Shown: positions 46,989 to 55,940 of the stretch, piece by piece
Layout: each line of letters opens with the position of its first letter
How positions within the stretch are numbered: the stretch's first letter is position 1
NCBI GenBank assembly: GCA_030746435.1
Contig: JASLMV010000004.1
Location: 79,362-143,361, forward strand
Origin: Gammaproteobacteria bacterium
Lineage (GTDB): Bacteria; Pseudomonadota; Gammaproteobacteria; Steroidobacterales; GCA-2729495
Length of the DNA: 64,000 nucleotides
Direction: 5' to 3'
The notes under the pieces: model-generated
The model's database searches: none
The model's input: the letters and a program-made list of their open reading frames with translations, nothing else
What the model was told of the DNA's origin: nothing
Translations under genes and position numbers: made by a program

Positions 46989-47046
46989 TCTGTCGCGTCT
47001 GTAAGAGCCAGCAACCCGTCTCCGTTTTACGGTGATGGGTTTTTTA
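46961..47046 (+). terminator. trp operon attenuator
   Basis: Segments 1:2 pair as ACCTTCT (46961-46967) with AGAGGGT (46972-46978). The antiterminator 2:3 pairs ACGGAGAGGGT (46968-46978) with ACCCGTCTCCGT (47014-47025), with one bulged base. The terminator 3:4 pairs AACCCGTC (47013-47020) with GATGGGTT (47034-47041), extended by CCG/CGG, and ends in a run of T. Ribosome stalling at the Trp codons would cover segment 1 and favour the antiterminator. Confidence 0.88.
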
Positions 47047-47077
47047 TTGCCCACAGGAAATGGGATAAAAGTAGTGC

Positions 47078-48472
47078 ATGAATATGCAACCACCTTTTGA
47101 TATAGCAGCCGATCTGGATACACCGGTTTCAACCTATATGAAGCTGGGGCCCCTGCAGCCGCGCTTTCTGCTGGAGAGCGTGGAGAAGGGTGCGCACCTG
47201 GCGCGCTATTCTTTCCTTGGGTTCGGCGATGCGCTGGAGTTCCGGCTCGATGAATCGGGCATGCGTTGTGGTGATACCGAAATGCCAAGGCCCGTATCAC
47301 AGGCAGAGTTACTTGATGCTTTGCGCGCTGCGCTCGCTAAAACCCCGAAACTGTTGCCGGAGGTCGAAGGTTTGCCTTTCTCCGGTGGGCTGGTCGGTGC
47401 GGCGGGCTATGACACTGTGCGCTATTTCGAGCGGCTGGATAATCCACCGCGCGAGCATAGTGGACCGCAACCGCCTGAAGCAGCCTATCTCGGCACCGAG
47501 TCGATGCTCGTGTTCGATCACCTGACCCGCCGCATCGCCCTGCTGCATGCGGGCAGTGAGGACGAGCGCGAGAACCTGCGTGCAAAAGTGCGCGAACTGC
47601 TTGCCGGCCCGCTGCCGACAGTTGAGAGGGGTAGTTATAAACAGGCAGAGCCCAGCCTCACGGGCGAAGAATTCATGCAGCGGGTCGACGCGGCCAAGGA
47701 ATATATTGCGAAAGGTGATATCTACCAGATCGTTTTGTCGGTGCGCTTCGCGGGCAGACACTCATTGCATCCCTTCGAATGCTATCGAGCCCTGCGGCTG
47801 CTTAATCCGTCACCGTATATGTTCTACTGCGACCTCGGCAACCTGCAGGTCGTGGGTTCGTCACCGGAAGCGCTCGTCCGGCTGCACGGCTCCAGGGCGT
47901 CGCTCCGGCCTATTGCCGGTACGCGGCCCAGGGGGGCAGACGATGCCGAGGACAGGGACAATGAAGAATCCCTGCTCGCAGACGAGAAAGAAAATGCCGA
48001 ACACGTGATGCTCGTCGACCTGGCCCGTAACGATCTGGGCCGGGTGGCTACCGGTGGCACTGTGCACGTCGACCCCTATCGTTCGATCGAGCGCTACAGC
48101 CATGTCATGCACATCGTAAGCGGTGTGCAGGGCGAACTCCGGCCCGACTGCGATGCTTTTGATTTGTTTGCGGCAGCATTCCCGGCCGGTACCCTGGTGG
48201 GTGCGCCCAAGGTTCGCGCAATGCAGCTAATAGATGAACTGGAACCCGAGCGTCGGGGAATCTACGCAGGCACGATCGGCTATTTCGGTAATAACGGCGA
48301 CATGGACCAGGCGATCACTATTCGTTCGCTGGTATTCCAGGGCGATCATTACAGTTACCAGGCGGGTGCCGGTATAGTGGCTGACAGTCAGCCCGAATAC
48401 GAATACAACGAAGTGCTGGCAAAGAGCGAGATTCTGCGCCGTGCACTCGCAATGGCGGAGGACGACTTGTGA
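47078..48472 (+). CDS. trpE: Anthranilate synthase component I
   Basis: TrpE turns chorismate plus ammonia (from TrpG) into anthranilate. The feedback-inhibition motif is FLLESVEKG near the N-terminus (LLES). The chorismate-binding core follows: [38 protein letters not shown] and [13 protein letters not shown], then [21 protein letters not shown] and [11 protein letters not shown]. At 464 residues it is shorter than E. coli TrpE, mostly in the N-terminal domain. It overlaps trpG by four bases. Confidence 0.97.
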   Translation: MNMQPPFDIAADLDTPVSTYMKLGPLQPRFLLESVEKGAHLARYSFLGFGDALEFRLDESGMRCGDTEMPRPVSQAELLDALRAALAKTPKLLPEVEGLPFSGGLVGAAGYDTVRYFERLDNPPREHSGPQPPEAAYLGTESMLVFDHLTRRIALLHAGSEDERENLRAKVRELLAGPLPTVERGSYKQAEPSLTGEEFMQRVDAAKEYIAKGDIYQIVLSVRFAGRHSLHPFECYRALRLLNPSPYMFYCDLGNLQVVGSSPEALVRLHGSRASLRPIAGTRPRGADDAEDRDNEESLLADEKENAEHVMLVDLARNDLGRVATGGTVHVDPYRSIERYSHVMHIVSGVQGELRPDCDAFDLFAAAFPAGTLVGAPKVRAMQLIDELEPERRGIYAGTIGYFGNNGDMDQAITIRSLVFQGDHYSYQAGAGIVADSQPEYEYNEVLAKSEILRRALAMAEDDL

Positions 48473-49068
48473 GCAAGCCGATTAAATCGCAGGTCCTGCT
48501 GATCGATAACTACGATTCCTTTACGTACAACCTCGTGCAGGCATTTCTTGTGCTCGGGGCCGAGGTAGACGTGCACCGTAACGACCAGATCACGGTTGCC
48601 GAAGCGGAAGCGCTTAACCCCACGCACCTGGTTATTTCGCCGGGCCCGGGTCGTCCGGATGATGCCGGCATGTCACTCGATATGATCGCGGCGTTCGAGC
48701 AACATATACCGATCCTGGGTGTCTGCCTCGGGCACCAGAGTCTGGTGCAGCATTTCGGCGGTCGTATCGTGTCGGCAGCAAGGCTTATGCACGGCAAGAC
48801 CTCAATGGTAGAGCACGATGGCAACACCTTGTTCAAAGGCCTGTCGCAACCCTGTGAGGTAGGTCGTTATCATTCACTGGCTGCCGAGCGCGACAGCATA
48901 CCCGACACATTAGAGGTAACCGCGCGCACGTCCGGCGGCGAGATCATGGCCATTCGTCACAAGGAACTGCCCATCGAGGGTGTACAGTTTCATCCGGAAA
49001 GCGTACTGACGCCGGAGGGCGATCTGTTACTCGATAACTTTCTGCAAAGCGCGCATGGAAGGGCTTGA
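48469..49068 (+). CDS. trpG: Anthranilate synthase component II (glutamine amidotransferase)
   Basis: TrpG frees ammonia from glutamine for TrpE. The class I amidotransferase triad is seen: Cys in [15 protein letters not shown], and His and Glu in [13 protein letters not shown]-terminal [15 protein letters not shown] and [12 protein letters not shown] are typical of the TrpG/PabA family. It starts at a GTG overlapping the trpE stop. It is not fused to trpD, unlike the E. coli gene. Context makes TrpG more likely than PabA, although one protein may serve both. Confidence 0.97.
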   Translation: MSKPIKSQVLLIDNYDSFTYNLVQAFLVLGAEVDVHRNDQITVAEAEALNPTHLVISPGPGRPDDAGMSLDMIAAFEQHIPILGVCLGHQSLVQHFGGRIVSAARLMHGKTSMVEHDGNTLFKGLSQPCEVGRYHSLAAERDSIPDTLEVTARTSGGEIMAIRHKELPIEGVQFHPESVLTPEGDLLLDNFLQSAHGRA

Positions 49069-49079
49069 AGAGGCATAGC

Positions 49080-50114
49080 ATGAGCATCGATTCAAAAGAA
49101 ACCCTGGATTACCTGCTGGACGGCAACAATTTGTCGGAAGAGCAGGCGGGCGATGTGATGCGCTTGCTGGCGGAAGGTTCTCTGGAACCAGTCAGGGCGG
49201 GCGCGCTGTTGGCTGCATTACGTGCCAAGGGCGAAACGGCCGATGAGATCCGCGGCTTTGCCAATGCAATGCGCGATCTCGCCCAACCATTCAAAAGGGC
49301 AGCTGATCTGCCGGCTGCGGATTCCGTAGGCACCGGGGGTGACGGCTCGGGCAGCCTGAACCTGTCTACCGGTACCGCATTGCTGGCCGCTGCCTGTGGC
49401 GTGCCAATGGCAAAACACGGCAACCGTTCGGTGTCGAGTCAATCGGGCAGCGCCGATGTGCTGGAGGCACTTGGTATCACCCTGCCACCAAATCCTGACG
49501 TTGCCGCCGACTGTCTTACGCATACCAGTTTCACGTTTCTGTTTGCACCGGTCTTCCACCCGGCGATGAAAGAAATTGCACCGGTACGGGGTGCGCTTGG
49601 CGTACGTACAGTCTTCAACATACTCGGCCCGCTGACCAATCCGGCCAAGCCGCCCTACAACCTGATCGGGGCCTTCAGTTTGCCGATGGCGAAACTCATG
49701 GCCGAAAGTCTTGCCGGTATGCCGCATGTCGAACGTGCCTTCGTCGTTTACGGTGAGCCCGGCTGGGATGAAGCGACACCCGTCGGCAGGTTTGAACTCT
49801 TCGATGTGAGCCAGGGACGCGTACACCAGGAACAACGTGATCCGCGCGATTATGGTATCGCGCGTTGTCAGCCGGAAGATTTGCAGGGCGGTGACGCCAC
49901 CCATAACGCTGCGGCACTGGAAGACGTCCTGAATGGCCGTGAGCGCGGCGCGCATTATGACGCACTGCTGCTGGGTACCGGGCTCATCCTCGAGGTGACC
50001 GGCCGGGTGCGGACTTTGGAAGAAGGCATCGCAATGGCGGGTACTGCGATCAGTGACGGGTCAGCAGCGGCACTACTCAGGCAATTGCGCGCATACAGCG
50101 AGTCAATAGCATGA
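49080..50114 (+). CDS. trpD: Anthranilate phosphoribosyltransferase
   Basis: TrpD transfers the phosphoribosyl group of PRPP to anthranilate. Its motifs are VGTGGDGSGSLNLSTG (PRPP-binding), AKHGNRSVSSQSGSADVLEALG, FNILGPLTNPA and the C-terminal AGTAISDGSAAALL. The frame is open to 49065, but the ATG at 49080 with GAAGAGG upstream is preferred (344 residues). The trpD stop overlaps the trpC ATG. Confidence 0.97.
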   Translation: MSIDSKETLDYLLDGNNLSEEQAGDVMRLLAEGSLEPVRAGALLAALRAKGETADEIRGFANAMRDLAQPFKRAADLPAADSVGTGGDGSGSLNLSTGTALLAAACGVPMAKHGNRSVSSQSGSADVLEALGITLPPNPDVAADCLTHTSFTFLFAPVFHPAMKEIAPVRGALGVRTVFNILGPLTNPAKPPYNLIGAFSLPMAKLMAESLAGMPHVERAFVVYGEPGWDEATPVGRFELFDVSQGRVHQEQRDPRDYGIARCQPEDLQGGDATHNAAALEDVLNGRERGAHYDALLLGTGLILEVTGRVRTLEEGIAMAGTAISDGSAAALLRQLRAYSESIA

Positions 50115-50965
50115 GTGTTGCGACCGACAGCGACTTCCTGCAAGGCATGGCTGCATCGAGCCGTGCGCGCGATGCCGAGGCGCGCACACGCCTGAGCGAT
50201 GCACAACAGCGCTCACTGCTTGTCGTTCTGGATAAGGCGGCGAGCCTGAATCTCGCGGCAAAGGGCTTTGATCTGATCGCCGAAATTAAAAAGCGTTCAC
50301 CCGCCGAAGGCGAACTGGATGCCAACCTTGCATCGCCGGCCGACCAGGCGGCTGTATATGCAGACGGCGGCGCGGCGGCGCTGTCCGTGCTGACTGAGCC
50401 CGAGCAGTTCAGTGGCAGCCTGGAAGACCTGCATGAAGTGGCAGGCCAGTCATCGATTCCGGTAATGCGCAAGGATTTTCTCGTTTCGCGTTACCAGGTT
50501 CGCGAGGCAAGGCTTGCGGGTGCTTCCGGAGTGCTGCTCATTGCAGCTATCCTCGATGCCGATCGAATGAAGGCCATGCTGGAATCTGCTTTCGAGCTTG
50601 GCATGTTTGTGCTGATGGAAGTTTTTGACCCGGCCGATCTCGACAAGTGCGTACCCATACTGGAAGGTTTTGGTGCAGCAGTCGAAGATGGGCGCTGCAA
50701 CTATTTACTCGGTGTGAACTGCCGGGATTTGCGCAATCTTCAGGTAAATTTTGGCCGCTTTGCCGAAATGGCGGCTTACCTGCCTGCGGAAGTGCCATGG
50801 GTTGCTGAAAGTGGTCTGACGGAAGCCCAACATGCAGAAACGGCGGCGACACTTGGTTATCGTATGGCCCTGGTCGGCTCGGCGCTGATGCGCAGCGACA
50901 ATCCGGCGGGAACAATCAAGGCATTCCGGCAGGCAGGTCATACGGGACTGGCGACATGTTCGTAA
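50111..50965 (+). CDS. trpC: Indole-3-glycerol phosphate synthase
   Basis: TrpC closes the indole ring from CdRP. The barrel motifs are FDLIAEIKKRSPAEGEL, ALSVLTEPEQFSGSLEDL, VMRKDFLVSRYQVREARLAGASG (shown split), GVNCRDLRNLQVNF and WVAESGLTEAQHAE, with the final VGSALMRSDNP. Unlike E. coli it is not fused to TrpF. The 284-residue chain is a little longer at the N-terminus. It overlaps trpF by 10 bases. Confidence 0.96.
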   Translation: MSVATDSDFLQGMAASSRARDAEARTRLSDAQQRSLLVVLDKAASLNLAAKGFDLIAEIKKRSPAEGELDANLASPADQAAVYADGGAAALSVLTEPEQFSGSLEDLHEVAGQSSIPVMRKDFLVSRYQVREARLAGASGVLLIAAILDADRMKAMLESAFELGMFVLMEVFDPADLDKCVPILEGFGAAVEDGRCNYLLGVNCRDLRNLQVNFGRFAEMAAYLPAEVPWVAESGLTEAQHAETAATLGYRMALVGSALMRSDNPAGTIKAFRQAGHTGLATCS

Positions 50966-51567
50966 AGATTTGTGGAATTAATTCTGCGGAAGCACTCGAC
51001 GCTGCGGTCAGTTCGGGTGCCGATGCAGTCGGTTTCGTATTTGCTGAATCGCCGCGCAGGGTTACACCGCAACAGGCCGCCGAACTGACAGCAGCTTTGC
51101 CCGCAGGAATTGCAAAGGTAGCAGTCATGCTTAAACCGTCCGTCGACCAGTGGAACGAAGTACGTGATGTGTTTCACCCCGACTGGCTGCAAACCGATGC
51201 ACCGGATTTCGCGGAGCTGGATGTACCCGATAACATCGGCCGCTTCCCCGTTTATCGTGATCGTGTCAGCACCGAGTTCGATAAGGAACCGGCTGAGCTG
51301 CCTGAGCACATACTGTTCGAGGGTGCCCGTAGTGGCGTGGGCCTTAAACCCGACTGGGATCATGCGGCTCAGGTAGCCCGCCGCACGTGCCTGATGCTCG
51401 CAGGGGGGCTGACCCCCGACAATGTCACCGATGCCATTATTCATGTGCGCCCCTGGGGTGTGGATGTCAGCACGGGGGTCGAGTCCGGTCCGGGCCGGAA
51501 GGATCCGGCAAAAATTGCTGCCTTTGTGGCGGCCGCCAGGGAGGCAGAGGGCGCGCATGGAATCTGA
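50956..51567 (+). CDS. trpF: Phosphoribosylanthranilate isomerase
   Basis: TrpF isomerises PRA to CdRP. It starts FVKICGINSAEALDAAVSSG with the catalytic Cys in KICG, then VGFVFAESPRRVTPQQA, and the C-terminal Asp/Gly region LAGGLTPDNV and GVDVSTGVESGPGRKDPAKI. The 203-residue length is normal. Start and stop overlap trpC and trpB respectively. Confidence 0.96.
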   Translation: MFVKICGINSAEALDAAVSSGADAVGFVFAESPRRVTPQQAAELTAALPAGIAKVAVMLKPSVDQWNEVRDVFHPDWLQTDAPDFAELDVPDNIGRFPVYRDRVSTEFDKEPAELPEHILFEGARSGVGLKPDWDHAAQVARRTCLMLAGGLTPDNVTDAIIHVRPWGVDVSTGVESGPGRKDPAKIAAFVAAAREAEGAHGI

Positions 51568-52819
51568 GGTCGACAAGCAACAGGGCGCAGACCTGCTCGC
51601 CCGGCTTATAGGCAATGAATTACCCGACGAACATGGCCGCTACGGTCCGTTCGGGGGTTGCTATGCGCCCGAAACCCTGGTGCCGGCACTGGCACGCCTT
51701 GCCGAAAATGTTTATCGCTATCTCGACGACGACAATTTTATGGCGCACCTGGATTCGCAGTTGCGCGGCTGGGTCGGTCGTCCGACTCCACTGACCCATG
51801 CGGCGGGCTTGAGCGAACGCTGGGGTGCTGCAGTTTTCCTGAAGCGCGAGGACCTGGCCCACACGGGTGCGCACAAGATCAACAACGCACTGGGACAGGC
51901 GTTGCTCGCCCGGGAGATGGGCGCGAAGCGGGTTATCGCAGAAACGGGTGCGGGCCAGCACGGTGTTGCGACTGCTGCCGCCTGCGCACGCGTGGGGATA
52001 CCGTGCACCGTTTACATGGGCGCCGTTGATATACAGCGGCAGGCGCCGAATGTCGATCGAATGTACCAGTTGGGTGCAAAAGTCGTTCCGGTTGAAACGG
52101 GTGACCGTACCCTGCGCGCCGCGATCGATGAGGCGTTTCGCAACTGGGTCGCCGATCCGGAGGGCAGCTACTATTTGCTGGGCTCGGCCGTGGGGCCACA
52201 TCCCTATCCTTACCTGGTCCAGCGCCTGCAGTCGGTTATCGGCACGGAGGTGCGGGAGCAGATGCTAAGTATCGCGGGTGACTTGCCGGACATAGCGGTG
52301 GCCTGTGTTGGCGGTGGTTCGAACGCGATCGGCTTGTTCCATCCAATGCTTGCCGATGAATCGGTCGAGTTTCTTGGTGTAGAGGCAGGCGGGTACGGTC
52401 CGGGACTGGGCGATAACTCCGCAACGCTTGCTGCCGGCGAACCCGGCGTATTGCACGGCAGTTATTCGGTGTTGCTGTACGACGATAACGGCCAGATACA
52501 GGAGACCCATTCAATATCGGCAGGCCTGGATTATCCCGGCGTGGGTCCCGAGCATTCGCTATTGAAAGCTATTGGCCGGGTCAGTTACGTAACGGCAACC
52601 GATGATTCTGCATTAAGTGCGTTACAGGAATGCTGTGCCGCTGAAGGAATCTTGCCCGCACTGGAATCTGCGCACGCGTTTGCCGGTGCCCGCGATTGGG
52701 CACAGCAAAACCCGGGTAAACGTATAGTCATAGGGCTGTCGGGCCGTGGCGACAAGGATATGCCGACCTTGTCGCAACATATACCGACGCCAATCGTTGC
52801 CTCGGGAGATGCAGCATGA
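51557..52819 (+). CDS. trpB: Tryptophan synthase beta subunit
   Basis: TrpB is PLP-dependent and condenses indole with serine. The PLP lysine is in LKREDLAHTGAHKINNALGQ, followed by ETGAGQHGVATA, CVGGGSNAIGLFHP and VGPEHSLLK, with a C-terminal GLSGRGDKDM that binds the cofactor phosphate. The frame is open to 51422, but the ATG at 51557 with GGAGG/AGAGGG upstream is right: MESEVDKQQGAD... gives 420 residues. It overlaps trpF by 11 and trpA by 4 bases. Confidence 0.97.
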   Translation: MESEVDKQQGADLLARLIGNELPDEHGRYGPFGGCYAPETLVPALARLAENVYRYLDDDNFMAHLDSQLRGWVGRPTPLTHAAGLSERWGAAVFLKREDLAHTGAHKINNALGQALLAREMGAKRVIAETGAGQHGVATAAACARVGIPCTVYMGAVDIQRQAPNVDRMYQLGAKVVPVETGDRTLRAAIDEAFRNWVADPEGSYYLLGSAVGPHPYPYLVQRLQSVIGTEVREQMLSIAGDLPDIAVACVGGGSNAIGLFHPMLADESVEFLGVEAGGYGPGLGDNSATLAAGEPGVLHGSYSVLLYDDNGQIQETHSISAGLDYPGVGPEHSLLKAIGRVSYVTATDDSALSALQECCAAEGILPALESAHAFAGARDWAQQNPGKRIVIGLSGRGDKDMPTLSQHIPTPIVASGDAA

Positions 52820-53595
52820 CGGAGGTATTGAGTCCGCGTGACCGCATTAGCGAAGCCCTGCGCACCGCCAATGCCAACGGCAAAGTCGGGTTGGTGCCTT
52901 TTATTACGGCGGGTTATCCCGACAAGGATCTGTTTATCGATACCCTTAAAGCGATTGCGCGCGAGGGCAATGTCGTCGAAGTTGGCGTGCCGTTTTCCGA
53001 CCCTATGGCTGATGGCGTCACTATTCAACGGTCCAGCCATGCGGCCATTGCTGCAGGGGTAAGCCTGCACTGGATAATCGATGAACTGACGGCGGCCGGC
53101 GACATAGGTGCGCCAGTGGTCTTAATGAGCTACATGAATCCGCTGCTGGCATTCGGTTTCGATGAGCTTGCGGCAAAGTCAGCGGCAGCGGGCGTGTGCG
53201 GTTTTATTGTCCCCGACCTTCCCTGGGAAGAAAGTGAACTCTTCAGGGATGTACTCGACTCGAAGGAACTGGCACTGGTGCAGCTGGTTACGCCGGCAAC
53301 GCCGGACCCGAGGCTGGAATTACTATGCAAAGGCAGCCAGGGGTTTGTTTACGCGGTAACCATTACCGGTATTACCGGTGGTGATGTAGCGTTACCGCCC
53401 GAAGTTACCAACTACCTTGACCAGGTAAAGAGCCATACCGATCTGCCTGTCTGCGCCGGGTTTGGCGTGCGCCATGCCGAGCAGGTGGCTAACCTGGGCA
53501 GTCATGCAAACGGCGTTATCGTCGGTTCAGCGCTGGTCGAGCGGCTCGAGGCTGGTGATGATCCGGCCGCCTTCCTTGCAGGTTTACGCGCTTAA
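52816..53595 (+). CDS. trpA: Tryptophan synthase alpha subunit
   Basis: TrpA cleaves indole-3-glycerol phosphate to indole. Catalytic Glu is in VVEVGVPFSDPMADGVTIQ, with Asp in FIVPDLPWEES, and VTITGITGG plus GFGVRHAEQVANLGSHANGV (phosphate loop). The final VGSALVERLEAGDDP is typical. At 259 residues it is full-length. It ends the trpEGDCFBA operon: all seven activities are contiguous, coupled and separate. Confidence 0.97.
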   Translation: MTEVLSPRDRISEALRTANANGKVGLVPFITAGYPDKDLFIDTLKAIAREGNVVEVGVPFSDPMADGVTIQRSSHAAIAAGVSLHWIIDELTAAGDIGAPVVLMSYMNPLLAFGFDELAAKSAAAGVCGFIVPDLPWEESELFRDVLDSKELALVQLVTPATPDPRLELLCKGSQGFVYAVTITGITGGDVALPPEVTNYLDQVKSHTDLPVCAGFGVRHAEQVANLGSHANGVIVGSALVERLEAGDDPAAFLAGLRA

Positions 53596-53611
53596 AAGAT
53601 TAAAAGCGTGT
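53586..53611. terminator. Possible weak bidirectional terminator between trpA and the UbiD-like gene
   Basis: ACGCGCTT (53586-53593) pairs with AAGCGTGT (53604-53611) around a 10-base A-rich loop that contains both stop codons. One pair is G-T. T runs are short, so activity is uncertain. Confidence 0.3.
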
Positions 53612-55282
53612 CTTGCCCCAGGAATTGATGACGTCGCCCCAGTTTTCCATGGCGATGTCGAAACAGTCCGGCGCAAGCTCTTCCAGCCAGGTACGGTTCA
53701 GCTTTGGATAGTCTTCGGGTCCGCCTTCCTCGGGCCACTGGCGTGTGGCATCGATGACCAGTTTGCTGGATTCATACCGTTCGACCGAGCTCGGGTCCAG
53801 CGGCATGCCGCGCCCCGAGAAAATTTCCGTAGCGGTTGCCGGTGTGTATCGTGCTGCAACCGCGAGACCGACTTCGTACCAGCTCAGGATATCGACATCT
53901 TCATCGACAACTACCGTAACTTTGTAAAGCGGGACAATCGAAGCCAGCCGTTTGCCAATCTTCAGTCCCTGCCCCGGCTCGGTCTTTTTGATTTTTACGA
54001 AGCCCCAACCGGTAGTTTCGACCGGCTGGTTGATCTCAATCAGCCCCGGCATCATCTTTGAGAAACTCTCGTTGAATAATGAAGCCACCGGTGCAGTGTT
54101 ATATCCGCGCGTACCGCCCGTAAACTGGTTCTGGCACCAAGGATCCTTGCGATGGCTAATCGCGGTGATATTCATCCAGAAGTTTTCGGGCTTCTGCCTG
54201 CCGAGGTAACCATACATTTCACCAAACGGCCCCTCCGGCAGACCTGGTTCCTGTAGCGGTATCTCGCCTTCGATGATCATTTCGCAATTGGCAGGCACCA
54301 TGAGGTCGTTGGTTTCGCACTTGACCATATCAATGGCTTTGCCGCGCAGGCCGCCCGCAACCGCAAGTTCGTCTATTACATTGATCGTTTTGCCGAATCC
54401 CCGCGGCGCCACCTTGGAGCCGCTGGTAATCCAGACGTAAGGGTCCTGCCCGCAAGCGATAGCAATTTTTGCAACTTCTTCCCCGCGCTCCCTCGCGGCC
54501 AGCAGCATTTTCCAGCCGGTCTGGTTCGGTTCGGGGTTTACGCCCAGCAGTTTGGGGCCGCGTACCTGGCACCTGTAGGTGCCGAAGTTGACACCCATCT
54601 CCGGATCGGAGGTAAATACCGAACCACTGTTAACGTAGCGGCCTGCATCCGCCGGGTTACTGATGATGTAAGCAAATTTGGTGATGTCGATGTCATCGCC
54701 TGTCAGGACTACCTCCTTACAAAGCGCCGCATCGCGAGATACTTCGTTCGGCGGAATCTGTGGATAGGCGCCTTTAACCAGCATGCCGCGCATATGGGTC
54801 AGCGCTTTGCGGTAACTCGCTGCGGAATTCCCCCTGACCGGTTCCAGCCCGAAAGTAATGCACTCGGTGTCCCAGTGGCCCTGGTGGTTGATGACCACGG
54901 GCCCCTTTACCCATTTGCCGTCCTGTTTGACGTTTTCAAGTATTACGGCAGGGGCGTTGTACCAGCCGTACTTGTCGATTAATGCATAAACAATTGCCGT
55001 GCCCTCGAATGCGTCCTGGTCTACGCGGTCGAAGCGCAGCACGAGTCCATGTGCCTCGAGCGCCGCAATGTATTCGCGCAGCGTATCGAAAGGTGCGGTT
55101 GGCGCCGAAGCTTTCTTCTCGGCGGCGGTTGCCTCCGCATTAGCGATGTTGGCCTGGGCCTTTTCCTGCTCGGCCGGCGAACAGGCAACGGCAGCGACGC
55201 CTGCAGTGGCGGCCAGAAAATTCCGGCGCGATAAAATGTCTGGCTGAAGGTCCTGGTCTGCGGATTTATTTTTCTCGGCCAC
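53600..55282 (-). CDS. Tat-exported UbiD-family decarboxylase homologue
   Basis: UbiD enzymes are prenyl-FMN-dependent (de)carboxylases. The family core is present: NFGTYRCQVRGPKLLG (232-), IAIACGQDPYVWITSGSKV, ANCEMIIEGEIPLQ and EGPFGEMYGYLGRQK (350-), which contains the glutamates expected at the active site. The N-terminus has a twin-arginine motif SRRNFLAATAG (19-) and a lipobox AVAC (Cys34), so the folded protein may be exported and lipid-anchored. Known UbiD proteins are mostly cytoplasmic. No UbiX homologue is in the window. The substrate is unknown. Total 560 residues. Confidence 0.88.
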   Translation of the reverse strand: MAEKNKSADQDLQPDILSRRNFLAATAGVAAVACSPAEQEKAQANIANAEATAAEKKASAPTAPFDTLREYIAALEAHGLVLRFDRVDQDAFEGTAIVYALIDKYGWYNAPAVILENVKQDGKWVKGPVVINHQGHWDTECITFGLEPVRGNSAASYRKALTHMRGMLVKGAYPQIPPNEVSRDAALCKEVVLTGDDIDITKFAYIISNPADAGRYVNSGSVFTSDPEMGVNFGTYRCQVRGPKLLGVNPEPNQTGWKMLLAARERGEEVAKIAIACGQDPYVWITSGSKVAPRGFGKTINVIDELAVAGGLRGKAIDMVKCETNDLMVPANCEMIIEGEIPLQEPGLPEGPFGEMYGYLGRQKPENFWMNITAISHRKDPWCQNQFTGGTRGYNTAPVASLFNESFSKMMPGLIEINQPVETTGWGFVKIKKTEPGQGLKIGKRLASIVPLYKVTVVVDEDVDILSWYEVGLAVAARYTPATATEIFSGRGMPLDPSSVERYESSKLVIDATRQWPEEGGPEDYPKLNRTWLEELAPDCFDIAMENWGDVINSWGKTRF

Positions 55283-55372
55283 GGCGTGTCTCCTTTATGC
55301 AGGCTGGTCACGTTAACCGAGAGCGTCAGGCCGGGCAATGCCGGGCAGGGGTTTAGGCAGTGTGATAGCCAA

Positions 55373-55639
55373 TCAGCGGCCGGACTTGCCGATCAGGGCG
55401 AGTTTTGAATCCCGCGAAAGTTGCTTGATCGCATGCTCTCGACGCAGCGCGATACTGCGGTCTGCTGCAGACTCGCTGTAAACCAGTTCAACGGGCAGGT
55501 GGCTGCGGGTGTAGCGCCCGCCTTCTCCACTGTTGTGCGAATCGATGCGCTCATCGAGGTTGAGCGCGATTCCTGTATAGAGGCTGCCGTCTCCGCAGCG
55601 GACGATATAAACTTGCCAGTCGGCGCTGTCCGTACTCAT
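55373..55639 (-). CDS. GIY-YIG domain protein (UPF0213 type)
   Basis: An 88-residue single-domain GIY-YIG nuclease-like protein: VYIVRCGDGSLYTGIALNLDERIDSHNSG carries the GIY-like (VYIV) and YIG-like (LYTGI) motifs and the conserved Arg, and RREHAIKQLSRDSKLALI holds the Glu-region. The family (E. coli YhbQ) has weak DNA-nicking activity reported but no firm role. Its ATG overlaps the preceding small gene by four bases. Confidence 0.9.
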   Translation of the reverse strand: MSTDSADWQVYIVRCGDGSLYTGIALNLDERIDSHNSGEGGRYTRSHLPVELVYSESAADRSIALRREHAIKQLSRDSKLALIGKSGR

Positions 55640-55866
55640 TTATCGCGGTTGATGTTCTCGTGGCCGCCCCATTGTTCGCGGTGTGCTTCCAGGGCCTGGT
55701 TATGAATTCCCGAATGACGGTTGGTCAGCATCAGTGAATCGGGTGAACAGACACGGGCTCGAATTATGCCCAGGTCTTCTGCAGCGTGAAACAGACTCGG
55801 GTACCAGCTTTGCCAGTTGGGCAGTAACGCTTCTACCTGTGCCCTGATTGTTGCCTGGTTGGCCAT
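55636..55866 (-). CDS. Small protein of unknown function
   Basis: A 76-residue ORF starting MANQATIRAQ at 55866 and overlapping the GIY-YIG gene by four bases (ATGA), which supports translation. The sequence is hydrophilic, with two Trp-rich turns (LLPNWQSWYPSLF) and a His/Asn-rich tail (TNRHSGIHNQALEAHREQW). No family was recognised. An upstream extension to 56013 would overlap the fetB-like gene and is not favoured. Confidence 0.6.
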   Translation of the reverse strand: MANQATIRAQVEALLPNWQSWYPSLFHAAEDLGIIRARVCSPDSLMLTNRHSGIHNQALEAHREQWGGHENINRDK

Positions 55867-55940
55867 TGCATATAAAGGTGAAGAACGTCCGTGTCTGTCA
55901 ACAGCATACCAGCAGAAGATAGTTTTGGTGATGTATTCGG

